A DNA stretch of 64,000 nt from NCBI RefSeq assembly GCF_003202035.1, contig NZ_QJKC01000004.1:1-64000 (forward strand). Reading direction: 5' to 3'. This DNA is from Aquitalea magnusonii. Lineage in GTDB: Bacteria; Pseudomonadota; Gammaproteobacteria; Burkholderiales; Chromobacteriaceae. Made by a program: the position numbers and the translations under genes. This document shows positions 34,356-40,943 of the stretch, piece by piece (positions within the stretch are counted from its first letter, which is position 1; each line of letters opens with the position of its first letter). A model generated the notes under the pieces. That model did no database searches and was not told the DNA's origin. It saw only the letters and a program-made list of their open reading frames with translations.

Positions 34356-34594
34356 TGGCGACCCGCATCCGCCGCAAGCACGGCTTGCCACGCGACGAGT
34401 ATCTGGCGCGAAACCGGGAATTCTGCAAACACGGCACCGACCTGCCGCAAAGCAAGCTTGATGCCGATATGGTCCGGCAGATACGGGCCGACGCGGGCAC
34501 CCATAGCCAGCGCCAGCTGGCCATGCGCTACCAAGTCCACCAGACCACCATCCACAAGATTCTGAATTACACCACTTGGGTGCACGTTCTATGA
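34355..34594 (+). CDS. small HTH protein, paralog A
   Basis: A 79-residue protein with KHGTDLPQSKLDADMVRQIR, followed by a helix-turn-helix RQLAMRYQVHQTTIHKIL and a TTWVHVL end. The same pattern recurs in the gene at 38,935 (KHGTDLPQAKLD..., KILRRDTWAHV). The ATG at 34355 forms a TGATG overlap with the kinase stop. It is probably a homing-endonuclease-type or regulatory DNA-binding module. Confidence 0.75.
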   Translation: MATRIRRKHGLPRDEYLARNREFCKHGTDLPQSKLDADMVRQIRADAGTHSQRQLAMRYQVHQTTIHKILNYTTWVHVL

Positions 34595-34755
34595 CTTACC
34601 AAAACTATGCGGACCACCACCTGATACCGCGCACCACGCCGCCAGCCGGCGAGTGCGAAACCATGCGCCAGCCGAAAGAAACCTGCGGCTGCCCCGATTG
34701 CTGCGATAGCCGCTACCCCGCAGACCTGGTGGAGAGCGACGGCGGCGAAGTTTGA
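34591..34755 (+). CDS. small Cys-rich phage protein
   Basis: I read a 54-residue ORF, MTYQNYADHHLIPRTTPPAG, with a CGCPDCCDSRYP motif that could bind a metal. It starts at an ATGA overlap with the HTH gene. It is too short for the usual ORF cut-off but fits the run of overlapping early genes. Confidence 0.6.
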   Translation: MTYQNYADHHLIPRTTPPAGECETMRQPKETCGCPDCCDSRYPADLVESDGGEV

Positions 34756-34787
34756 AGCACCATTTATTTTTTCAAGGAGAAGCAAAG

Positions 34788-35408
34788 ATGAACGCACCGA
34801 AACCAGCAGTTCCCGCAGTACTGGAAACTCCCGCCATTGGCGAAGCCTTTGAAGGCGGCTTCTTTGCCGGACGCATTCGTATTGGCTCGAATGAATTCGC
34901 GCTGATCGTCTCCCCGAAAGCGCCAGGCGAAACCGACATGGCATGGGGCCCGCGCAGCAAAGATATCAAAGCAGCCCGCAGTTGCTTTGACGGCATGGCC
35001 AATACCAGCGCCATGGCAGAAGCTGGCAGCGAACTCGCCAAATGGGCGCTCGCCTTGAACATCGGCGGCCACGCGGACTGGTATATCCCCAGTCGAGATG
35101 AGCTGGAAATCTGCTACCGCAACCTGAAGCCTACCGGTCAAGAAAACTACTGCTCATTCCGCGATGGCGACAACGCCAGCAGCATCCCGGCTGGATTCCT
35201 TTATACCGAGCAGTCCCCGGCACAGACCGCAGTCAGCGCATTCCAGGACGAGAACGCTGAGGCATTTGATTGCTGCTGGTACTGGGCTAGTACGCAGTAC
35301 TCGCCCGGCACCGCATGGTCTCAGGACTTCAGTGATGGCTACCAGGACCTCAACCACGAGGGCATTGAGCTCCGTGCGCGGGCCGTCCGCAGAATCCTCA
35401 TCCTTTAA
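34788..35408 (+). CDS. DGR target protein 1, DUF1566/Lcl-like
   Basis: The 206-residue protein (start at 34788, AAGGAG site) has the DUF1566-like core: GGFFAGRIRIGSNEFALIVS, a WALALNIGGHADWYIPSRDEL block and a C-terminal part with WASTQYSP. Residues 169-202 are encoded by variable repeat 1, ending in ELRARAVRR. Proteins with this C-type-lectin-like fold use the variable part as a ligand-binding surface. It has no signal peptide or lipobox. It is a paralog of the next gene. What it binds is unknown; it could be carried on the virion or stay in the cell. Confidence 0.92.
   Translation: MNAPKPAVPAVLETPAIGEAFEGGFFAGRIRIGSNEFALIVSPKAPGETDMAWGPRSKDIKAARSCFDGMANTSAMAEAGSELAKWALALNIGGHADWYIPSRDELEICYRNLKPTGQENYCSFRDGDNASSIPAGFLYTEQSPAQTAVSAFQDENAEAFDCCWYWASTQYSPGTAWSQDFSDGYQDLNHEGIELRARAVRRILIL
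35292..35393 (+). repeat. DGR variable repeat 1 (VR1)
   Basis: This 102-bp stretch aligns with the template repeat at 36653-36754. It differs at 14 positions, each where the template has A: for example AAC to GGC, AAC to CTC, AAT to TCT. The rest, including the GC-rich end GAGCTCCGTGCGCGGGCC, is identical. Confidence 0.97.
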
Positions 35409-35425
35409 TCCATTCATCCCTTTTA

Positions 35426-35446
35426 GCCGGGCGCACCGCGCTCGGC
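35426..35446 (+). other. hairpin downstream of VR1
   Basis: GCCGGGCGC and GCGCTCGGC pair through nine positions (one G-T wobble) around an ACC loop. It starts 33 nt past VR1, just after the stop codon. A similar hairpin follows VR2. Confidence 0.75.
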
Positions 35447-35473
35447 AATTTACCTAACCGCAAGGAGAATCAC

Positions 35474-36076
35474 ATGGAACAAAGCACCATCTCCATCCCT
35501 GTCGGCTCAGCAACGCTGCTGGTTCAAGCCGAGGATGCAGCTCGCATCATCATCGACAGCATCATGAAACCCCAGGCCCCTGCCATTTTTACATCCAAGA
35601 CCGTGCCAGACATTGGCCAGCACTGGGATGAGCAAGGCGGTATTTACGCTGGCAAAGCGCGCGGGATTTCTATTCCCGATTACCACCTGGTTATTGCTTC
35701 TGGCGATGGCGGCTTTGTTGAAGACATCCAATGGGGAGGATATGAGGAGGATGAGCCGGAGGCTAAATGCCAATGGGACGGCCTCGCCAATACCCATTCC
35801 CTGGTCAAGTCGAAGCATTCCCACCCTGCCGCAGAGTGGGCTGCTGGACTGGTTATTTGCGGATTTGCTGACTGGTACTTACCCAGCCGACGCGAGTCCG
35901 CCCTGTGCTATGCCATGGCGCCCGAGGCATTTCCACAAGCCGGCTGGCACTGGACCAGCACGCAGTACTCGCCCGGCGTCGCATGGGTTCAGGGCTTCAA
36001 TGGTGGCACCCAGGGCGGCTACCACAAGGGCGTTGAGCTCCGTGCGCGGGCCGTCCGCAGAATCTCATCCATTTAA
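35474..36076 (+). CDS. DGR target protein 2, DUF1566/Lcl-like
   Basis: The 200-residue protein has the same arrangement as target 1: GGIYAGKARGISIPDYHLVIA, WAAGLVICGFADWYLPSRRE and a final ELRARAVRR block. Residues 163-196 are encoded by VR2. The ribosome binding site is AAGGAGA. The two proteins are diverged throughout but share the core and the position of the variable part, so they are paralogs served by one template. Confidence 0.92.
   Translation: MEQSTISIPVGSATLLVQAEDAARIIIDSIMKPQAPAIFTSKTVPDIGQHWDEQGGIYAGKARGISIPDYHLVIASGDGGFVEDIQWGGYEEDEPEAKCQWDGLANTHSLVKSKHSHPAAEWAAGLVICGFADWYLPSRRESALCYAMAPEAFPQAGWHWTSTQYSPGVAWVQGFNGGTQGGYHKGVELRARAVRRISSI
35960..36061 (+). repeat. DGR variable repeat 2 (VR2)
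   Basis: This 102-bp repeat differs from the template at 18 positions, all template adenines. Examples are AAC to GGC, AAC to GTC, AAT to GTT and AAC to TAC. Non-A positions are all identical. Confidence 0.97.
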
Positions 36077-36091
36077 CCCTTTATTCATTTA

Positions 36092-36111
36092 GCGCGGGCG
36101 CAAGCCCGCGC
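36092..36111 (+). other. hairpin downstream of VR2 with GCAA loop
   Basis: A perfect 8-bp stem GCGCGGGC/GCCCGCGC has a GCAA tetraloop. It starts 31 nt past VR2. DGR targets of Bordetella phage BPP-1 carry such a hairpin/cruciform next to VR that helps retrohoming; here the distance is greater. Confidence 0.75.
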
Positions 36112-36120
36112 CATTTCGGC

Positions 36121-36483
36121 ATGGCACTGCATACCCAACTCCCGATTTACAAAGTCACTTACGACTTGCTGACCCTGGTTACCACGCTGACGAAAAACAT
36201 GGACAGGGACTTCAAGCGCTCTCTTGGCGACGACCTGCGCAAAGACTGTGTCTCGCTGGTTCGCTTGGTTTATCGAGCCAATTCGACTCGAAACAAGGCT
36301 CCCCACCTGGAGATGCTGCTGGAAAACCTGCAAGTCATTGAGCTGACACTTCGCCTCTCCGTGGACATGCGACTTATCTCGCGTGGCCAATACGCAGCGG
36401 CGATAGAGCAGACAGACAAAATCGGGAAACAGGCACAAGGCTGGAAAAGGAAATCAGCCGCTACCGCATCGCCTGCTGCATGA
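36121..36483 (+). CDS. avd: DGR accessory variability determinant (Avd)
   Basis: The 120-residue helical protein (LPIYKVTYDLLTLVTTLTKN, DDLRKDCVSLVRLVYRANST, then ENLQVIELTLRLSVDMRLIS) has the Avd four-helix pattern. Avd proteins form barrel-shaped pentamers, bind the reverse transcriptase and the template RNA, and are needed for mutagenesis. It lies just before the template, in the order usual for DGRs. Confidence 0.93.
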   Translation: MALHTQLPIYKVTYDLLTLVTTLTKNMDRDFKRSLGDDLRKDCVSLVRLVYRANSTRNKAPHLEMLLENLQVIELTLRLSVDMRLISRGQYAAAIEQTDKIGKQAQGWKRKSAATASPAA

Positions 36484-36602
36484 CCGTCAAGGCGGTCTTG
36501 CCTGTGCGATTTTTGAATCTGGTCGTACCGCTGGCTCACAAGGCCACCGACATGCGCTCTAGGGGTACCGCCGGCAGCAGCCGGGCTGGCCTGGCGCAGT
36601 TT

Positions 36603-36631
36603 CACAGCCGATCGGCACGCCTTCGGCTGTG
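36603..36631 (+). other. hairpin 22 nt before the template repeat
   Basis: CACAGCCGA (36603-36611) and TCGGCTGTG (36623-36631) form a 9-bp stem. It could belong to the structured 5' flank of the DGR RNA. Confidence 0.6.
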
Positions 36632-36652
36632 CGATGTAGATCGTACGAAATG

Positions 36653-36754
36653 ACGCAGTACTCGCCCAACAACGCATGGAATCAGAACTTCAATGATGGC
36701 AACCAGAACAACAACCACAAGGACAATGAGCTCCGTGCGCGGGCCGTCCGCAGA
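36653..36754 (+). repeat. DGR template repeat (TR)
   Basis: This 102-bp copy of the two variable repeats has 34 adenines and ten AAC/AAT codons (in the target frame), the kind of codons that give wide diversity without stop codons. Homology begins sharply at ACGCAGTACTCGCCC and ends just before a TTC/ATC difference, the expected IMH boundary. It overlaps the 5' end of the RT ORF in another frame. Confidence 0.97.
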
Positions 36755-37868
36755 TTCAAGTGCCGGCCATGCCGACTTTTCTTTCCGCGACTTGGTGGAA
36801 GCCTACTTCGACTGCCGCCGCACAAAGCGGAACAGCCGCAGCCAGTTGGCATTCGAGGCCAATCTGGAGCGCAACCTGATTGGGCTATTTGATGAATTAC
36901 AGGCAGGCATCTATCGCCCTGGCCAATCCATCTGCTTTGTAGTAACCCAGCCCAAGCCACGCGAAGTATGGGCAGCAGCGTTTCGCGATCGCGTGGTGCA
37001 TCATCTGCTCTACAACCATATCGCACCACGCTTTCACGCTTCATTCATCACAAATAGCTGCGCATGCATCCCCGGGCGCGGAACGCTTTACGCCGCTCAG
37101 CAGCTGGATGGCATGATCCGGAGCGCCAGCCAGAACTGGAGCCGCCCCGTGCACTACCTCAAGCTGGATCTGGCCAACTTCTTCGTCAGCATCGACAAGG
37201 ACGTGCTGCGCCACCAGCTTGCCGCCAAAATTCCTGAGCCGTGGTGGATGCGCCTAGCGGAGATAGTGCTATTCCACGACCCGCGAACCGACTTCGAATT
37301 CCGGGGCCGCACCCAGCTGATGCAGCGCGTTCCAGCACACAAACAGCTACTAAATCAGCCGACCAATCGCGGCCTGCCAATTGGCAACTTGTCTTCGCAG
37401 TTTTTCGCGAACGTGTACCTCAATGCGCTTGATCAGTTTGCCAAGCACCAGATCAAGGCCCGGTATTACGTGCGCTACGTGGACGATTTCATCCTGCTGC
37501 ATGAGTCACCTCAGTGGCTGAACGGGGCAAAAGGCAGGATCGAAGAATTCCTGCAGCAGCGCCTGCACGTACAGATCAACCCCAAGAAAACCATCCTGCA
37601 ACCGGTGGATCGCGGAGTGGACTTCGTTGGCCAGGTAATCAAGCCATGGTCTCGCACTACGCGCCGCCGCAGCCAGCGGCAGGCCATCGAGCGCTGTGCC
37701 CACATGGATCGCAGCTCCCTATTTGAGGCGGCAAATAGCTACTTCGGTCTACTTGGCCAAGCACAGCACAGCCATGGAGACCGCGCCAAGCTGGCAAACA
37801 CACTGCTTCGGCGCGGCTATTCCGTCAAATCAGACATGACCAAAATTTACAGGAGGAAATTTGCATGA
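36693..37868 (+). CDS. DGR reverse transcriptase
   Basis: A reverse transcriptase of the DGR clade, up to 391 residues from the first ATG. Motifs: PKPREVWAAAFRDRVVHHLL (about 88-106), the first catalytic Asp in HYLKLDLANFFVSID (about 159), the DGR-typical IGNLSSQ (230-236), and YVDD (262-265). It lacks the maturase domain of group II introns. It copies the template RNA and, with Avd, makes adenine-specific errors. The possible ATGs (36693, 36726) lie inside the template repeat, so the true start is uncertain. The next gene overlaps its stop by 4 bp. Confidence 0.95.
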   Translation: MMATRTTTTRTMSSVRGPSADSSAGHADFSFRDLVEAYFDCRRTKRNSRSQLAFEANLERNLIGLFDELQAGIYRPGQSICFVVTQPKPREVWAAAFRDRVVHHLLYNHIAPRFHASFITNSCACIPGRGTLYAAQQLDGMIRSASQNWSRPVHYLKLDLANFFVSIDKDVLRHQLAAKIPEPWWMRLAEIVLFHDPRTDFEFRGRTQLMQRVPAHKQLLNQPTNRGLPIGNLSSQFFANVYLNALDQFAKHQIKARYYVRYVDDFILLHESPQWLNGAKGRIEEFLQQRLHVQINPKKTILQPVDRGVDFVGQVIKPWSRTTRRRSQRQAIERCAHMDRSSLFEAANSYFGLLGQAQHSHGDRAKLANTLLRRGYSVKSDMTKIYRRKFA

Positions 37869-38509
37869 AAAAGGATTGCAGCATGAAAGAGCGCCCAATT
37901 TTGTTCTGTGCGCCGATGGTGAGGGCGCTGCTAGATGGCAGCAAAACGCAGACTCGGCGAGCCATGAAGACTCAGCCTGTGCTGAATGGAAATTTCTGGC
38001 AGGTATACGGTGCGAGCTGGTCTCAAAAGGTCAAAAGCATACCCGCAATTTTTGGGCATAGCTTAGCTAACAACTGCCCATACGGCCAACCCGGAGACCG
38101 GCTGTGGGTGCGGGAGACGTGGGACTTTCTGCCGAGCGGAACCAGTGAATGCATGATCCGATACTTTGCCGACAATGCAATGGAGCAGCGCACCACTCCA
38201 GCCAACTTCAATCCGTTCATATACGGCCATGAGAAAAAACGGCCAAGTATCCACCTTCCTCGTTGGGCCAGCCGCATCCTACTTGAAATCGTCAGCGTGC
38301 GCGTGGAGCGACTGCAGAATATCAGCGAGTCGGACGCGCTGGCGGAAGGCGTGAAGTCCTGCGAGGCCGAGCTCGATACCAGTGGAAACTGGTACGCACC
38401 GGAGGAGCTTTACTCGATGCTCTGGACGAAGATCAATGGCTGGGGCGACAGCGGCTGGAATGCAAACCCCTGGGTCTGGGTAGTCGAGTTTCGGAGGATT
38501 GAGCCATGA
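37865..38509 (+). CDS. ASCH-like phage protein
   Basis: The 214-residue protein begins MKKDCSMKERPILFCAPMVR, with a KPILFSxPMVRALLxGxKTQTRR-type motif, RLWVRETWDF and an INGWGDSGWNANPWVWVVEF end. This is the pattern of ASCH-domain phage morphogenetic proteins (sometimes called RNA-binding). It has an AGGAGG site and overlaps the RT by 4 bp. Its link to the DGR is only positional. Confidence 0.8.
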   Translation: MKKDCSMKERPILFCAPMVRALLDGSKTQTRRAMKTQPVLNGNFWQVYGASWSQKVKSIPAIFGHSLANNCPYGQPGDRLWVRETWDFLPSGTSECMIRYFADNAMEQRTTPANFNPFIYGHEKKRPSIHLPRWASRILLEIVSVRVERLQNISESDALAEGVKSCEAELDTSGNWYAPEELYSMLWTKINGWGDSGWNANPWVWVVEFRRIEP

Positions 38510-38751
38510 CCTTCCATCAACTCGACCTGCTGGCGGATGCGCCCATGATTGGTCAGATAGCTGCGGATGTGGCGCTGACAACTAAAGACCGAGAGCGCGC
38601 ACGCATCCAGCACGGGATGAAATCCATTTTCATTATGAAGATGCCGGATATGCCTGCGATGACGTGGGGCGGTCGCGGTCAGCAGCCGCGCTGGATCAGA
38701 GACTGGCTGGCAGCCGGAAACAAGCTGGAACCTCTGCTGGCTCAGCTATGA
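38506..38751 (+). CDS. small H-NS-like DNA-binding protein
   Basis: The 81-residue protein carries MTWGGRGQQPRWIRDWLAAG, close to the H-NS family DNA-binding motif (GRGxxPxW), without the long N-terminal oligomerisation domain of H-NS. It may act as a xenogeneic silencer partner or antagonist. The start overlaps the previous stop (ATGA). Confidence 0.65.
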   Translation: MTFHQLDLLADAPMIGQIAADVALTTKDRERARIQHGMKSIFIMKMPDMPAMTWGGRGQQPRWIRDWLAAGNKLEPLLAQL

Positions 38752-38942
38752 CCCAATACCGCTACCACCAGCGGCTGACCGGCGCTGAAATTTACGTCGG
38801 CCCGGAGCTGCCGCGGTCAATGGCTGGAGCTACAGTGACCCGGCAGGAATGGATACCTGCCCAAGACCCGAATGATTGGCCGCCAGGACAATGGGGCCCG
38901 GATGTGAAGATTGATGAGACAAAGCACACACAACATGGATAG
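38748..38942 (+). CDS. small phage protein of unknown function
   Basis: A 64-residue protein from MTQYRYHQRLTGAEIYVGPE, Trp/Pro-rich in its second half (PNDWPPGQWGPD). The start overlaps the H-NS-like gene (ATGA). I do not recognise it. Confidence 0.55.
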   Translation: MTQYRYHQRLTGAEIYVGPELPRSMAGATVTRQEWIPAQDPNDWPPGQWGPDVKIDETKHTQHG

Positions 38943-39180
38943 GCAGGAGTGGCGCGCTACCGGTGCCCGACTTTACGCCAAACACGGCACCGACCTGCCC
39001 CAGGCAAAGCTGGATGAAATGACTGTCGCGAAGATCCGCCGACAATACGCCAGAAAACAGCGGCTGATTGAGATGCTGAACAGCAGCTACAGCGCGGCCG
39101 GACTGGCCAGACGCTACGGGCTGCATGTCAGAACAGTGGAAAAGATTTTGCGCCGGGATACCTGGGCGCATGTGAAATGA
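38935..39180 (+). CDS. small HTH protein, paralog B
   Basis: An 81-residue protein (from MDRQEWRATG) with KHGTDLPQAKLDEMTVAKIR, a HTH LARRYGLHVRTVEKIL and a DTWAHV end. It matches the gene at 34,355 over most of its length. The pair brackets the Cys-rich gene and the whole DGR block. An alternative start is the ATG at 38914. Confidence 0.7.
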   Translation: MDRQEWRATGARLYAKHGTDLPQAKLDEMTVAKIRRQYARKQRLIEMLNSSYSAAGLARRYGLHVRTVEKILRRDTWAHVK

Positions 39181-39189
39181 GACAACAAA

Positions 39190-39492
39190 ATGAAAACTGA
39201 CGAACTACTTCGGAAACAGTACGATCCGAAACCGCGCATTCAGCCGATTTTCATGGACCTGCAAACGGTAGCAGCCGCCTTGTCCATTTCAGTCTCCACC
39301 GTGCAGGCACTGGTCCGCGCCGGAGACCTGCCCGGCCCTCGCAAGATTTCCGGCAACCGGGTTGGCTGGCTGTGGCGTGAGATTGTTGAGTGGTCAGAAA
39401 ACAGGCCATTATCCGATATCCCGCCGCCGCCGAACACTGGCGCTAAGAAACCTCGGAAGCCAACTCCTCAAGATGGTCTGATAACCGTTTGA
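39190..39492 (+). CDS. AlpA/excisionase-like HTH protein
   Basis: The 100-residue protein has a winged-helix AlpA/Xis-type motif: MDLQTVAAALSISVSTVQAL, then VRAGDLPGPRKISGNRVGW. A Pro/Lys-rich tail follows. Its place is against the integrase gene, converging and overlapping by 50 bp, which suits an excisionase. Confidence 0.78.
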   Translation: MKTDELLRKQYDPKPRIQPIFMDLQTVAAALSISVSTVQALVRAGDLPGPRKISGNRVGWLWREIVEWSENRPLSDIPPPPNTGAKKPRKPTPQDGLITV

Positions 39493-40738
39493 GCCAAACA
39501 ATTTTTTCTGCATCAAAAGTGTACTGGTTGTACACCCCTTCAACACCAGGCAGAAGATGCCCGATGATGGTTTCAGCAACATCACTCGGGCATCCAATTG
39601 CTGATAGCCTTGTCCGTGCCGTGCGGCGCAAATCATGCGGGGCCCAATGCGTCACCGGCACGCGCAACCTTACTTTGTCCGGGCAGCTCTGACAGTATGG
39701 CTGGTGGTAGTAGACGGTTGATTGAATTGTTTTTTGCTGAACCGGCTCATATCTCTTTCCCGGCAGCCTGGCGGGAAACAGCCAACCCTCACCATATAAT
39801 TCTTTTCGTCGGGAAATAATCGTCAGCGCTCGACCAAACAGAGGAATTCGCAAGTCAACAGCTCGCTCATGCCGAGCATTCTTTGTTTTCGCCTTAGGTT
39901 GCACCCACCACCATTGGCCTCCCTCATTGATGATCTCGCGCCCCTCCATCATGACGATCTCAACACCACGGGCCGCTGTCCACAGATAGAGCGTCAAGAC
40001 ATCGTCAATCAAGCGCGTGAAATTGGGCAGCCAGCGGATCAACTGGCCAGTCTCTGCAGGGCTCAGCACGCGCTTTGACGTCCCGATGTACTCCCCCTGA
40101 AGCTTCTTGCCTTTCGATTTTAGCTTCCCTCGCAAAATCAGCCGCCACCAGTTCGGCGCGTTGTCCGGCAATCTACCAGCATCCAAAGCAAAGTCCCAAG
40201 CCGCCCCCAACTCGCGGCGCAGCTGCTTTGCAACGACCGGCGTACTGGCATATGACTGGATCAGATCAAACGCCTGAGTGCGGGTGATGTCTGCAGCAAT
40301 GCACTGCGCGGCATCCCCCAGCATCGTTGCAAATAGCCGCTCAACCTCTGTCGCACCCTTCTTCGCACGGGCCGGTCGAATGTGCCCCCTAACGTAATCA
40401 TCACAGACATCCTGCACAGTGTAGGGCTTTTCTTTCTTTGCCTTGGGCTGCGCACTGTCGGCCAAAGCGGCAACCCGCACGGCTTTTCGCTCATCTGCAA
40501 TATCAATCCCCGAGTCTCGCCGTGCTCGTAATTGCTCCCACGCCACAATGGCGGCATGCATCGACATTTCTGGCCACAGGCCTATCTTGACTTGCCGCAG
40601 CTTTCCACTGACCGGGCTGCGATAGCGGTATGTCCACGTTCGGCGATCACCTCGCGCTTCTAAACGCAGACCGGGATGATCGGGGCTGGTAAGATATTGA
40701 CCAGGACCCAGTAGCTTTGCAGCCCGAGCGTCAAACAT
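39443..40738 (-). CDS. int: tyrosine integrase, P4/DUF4102 type
   Basis: The 431-residue protein has the N-terminal DUF4102-like arm (LRLEARGDRRTWTYRYRSP), a SAM-like domain, and the catalytic set: Arg in TAARGVEIV, Lys in WVQPKAKTKN, HxxR in PHDLRRTART, His in TIIGHLLPG and Tyr in GVYNQYTFD. It catalyses integration and excision. It lies at the prophage right end with its 5' end toward mutS, so its att site is probably in the next 200 bp. Confidence 0.94.
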   Translation of the reverse strand: MFDARAAKLLGPGQYLTSPDHPGLRLEARGDRRTWTYRYRSPVSGKLRQVKIGLWPEMSMHAAIVAWEQLRARRDSGIDIADERKAVRVAALADSAQPKAKKEKPYTVQDVCDDYVRGHIRPARAKKGATEVERLFATMLGDAAQCIAADITRTQAFDLIQSYASTPVVAKQLRRELGAAWDFALDAGRLPDNAPNWWRLILRGKLKSKGKKLQGEYIGTSKRVLSPAETGQLIRWLPNFTRLIDDVLTLYLWTAARGVEIVMMEGREIINEGGQWWWVQPKAKTKNARHERAVDLRIPLFGRALTIISRRKELYGEGWLFPARLPGKRYEPVQQKTIQSTVYYHQPYCQSCPDKVRLRVPVTHWAPHDLRRTARTRLSAIGCPSDVAETIIGHLLPGVEGVYNQYTFDAEKIVWLKRLSDHLEELASEVS

Positions 40739-40943
40739 GGAATTCTCCGGTATAGGTTTTCACACCACAAAATGTGCAGTGTAGGTTTTCAAAAAAACCA
40801 AACACAAAAACTATACCAGACTTGCAAGTGAAGTTACATTGCAGTCAAGCGCAGACAACAAGACGCGCAACGCAAACGCCAACAGAAACTTCATTCAAAA
40901 ACAATGCGTTGCAATAATACTCATTAAATATCAAGCAATTACA
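40739..40943. promoter_or_regulatory. prophage-host junction region with integrase-arm-like repeats
   Basis: Between int and mutS there is a 13-bp near-repeat GTATAGGTTTTCA/GTGTAGGTTTTCA (40750-40762 and 40779-40791) and a partial inverted copy about 40807-40818. These are candidates for integrase or Xis arm sites or for int control. The core att site cannot be named without the other prophage end. The mutS promoter must also be here or farther left. Confidence 0.55.

Noticed and set aside
36693-37868. group II intron or retron reverse transcriptase
   Set aside because: No maturase domain, no intron RNA domains V/VI and no msr/msd-type structure were seen. The template/variable repeats and Avd identify a DGR.
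1-40738. Mu-like transposable phage
   Set aside because: The tail is Mu-like, but the integrase is a tyrosine recombinase and no MuA/MuB-like transposase is present in the window.
40739-40943. tRNA gene as the attachment site
   Set aside because: I see no tRNA cloverleaf in the junction region or elsewhere in the window.
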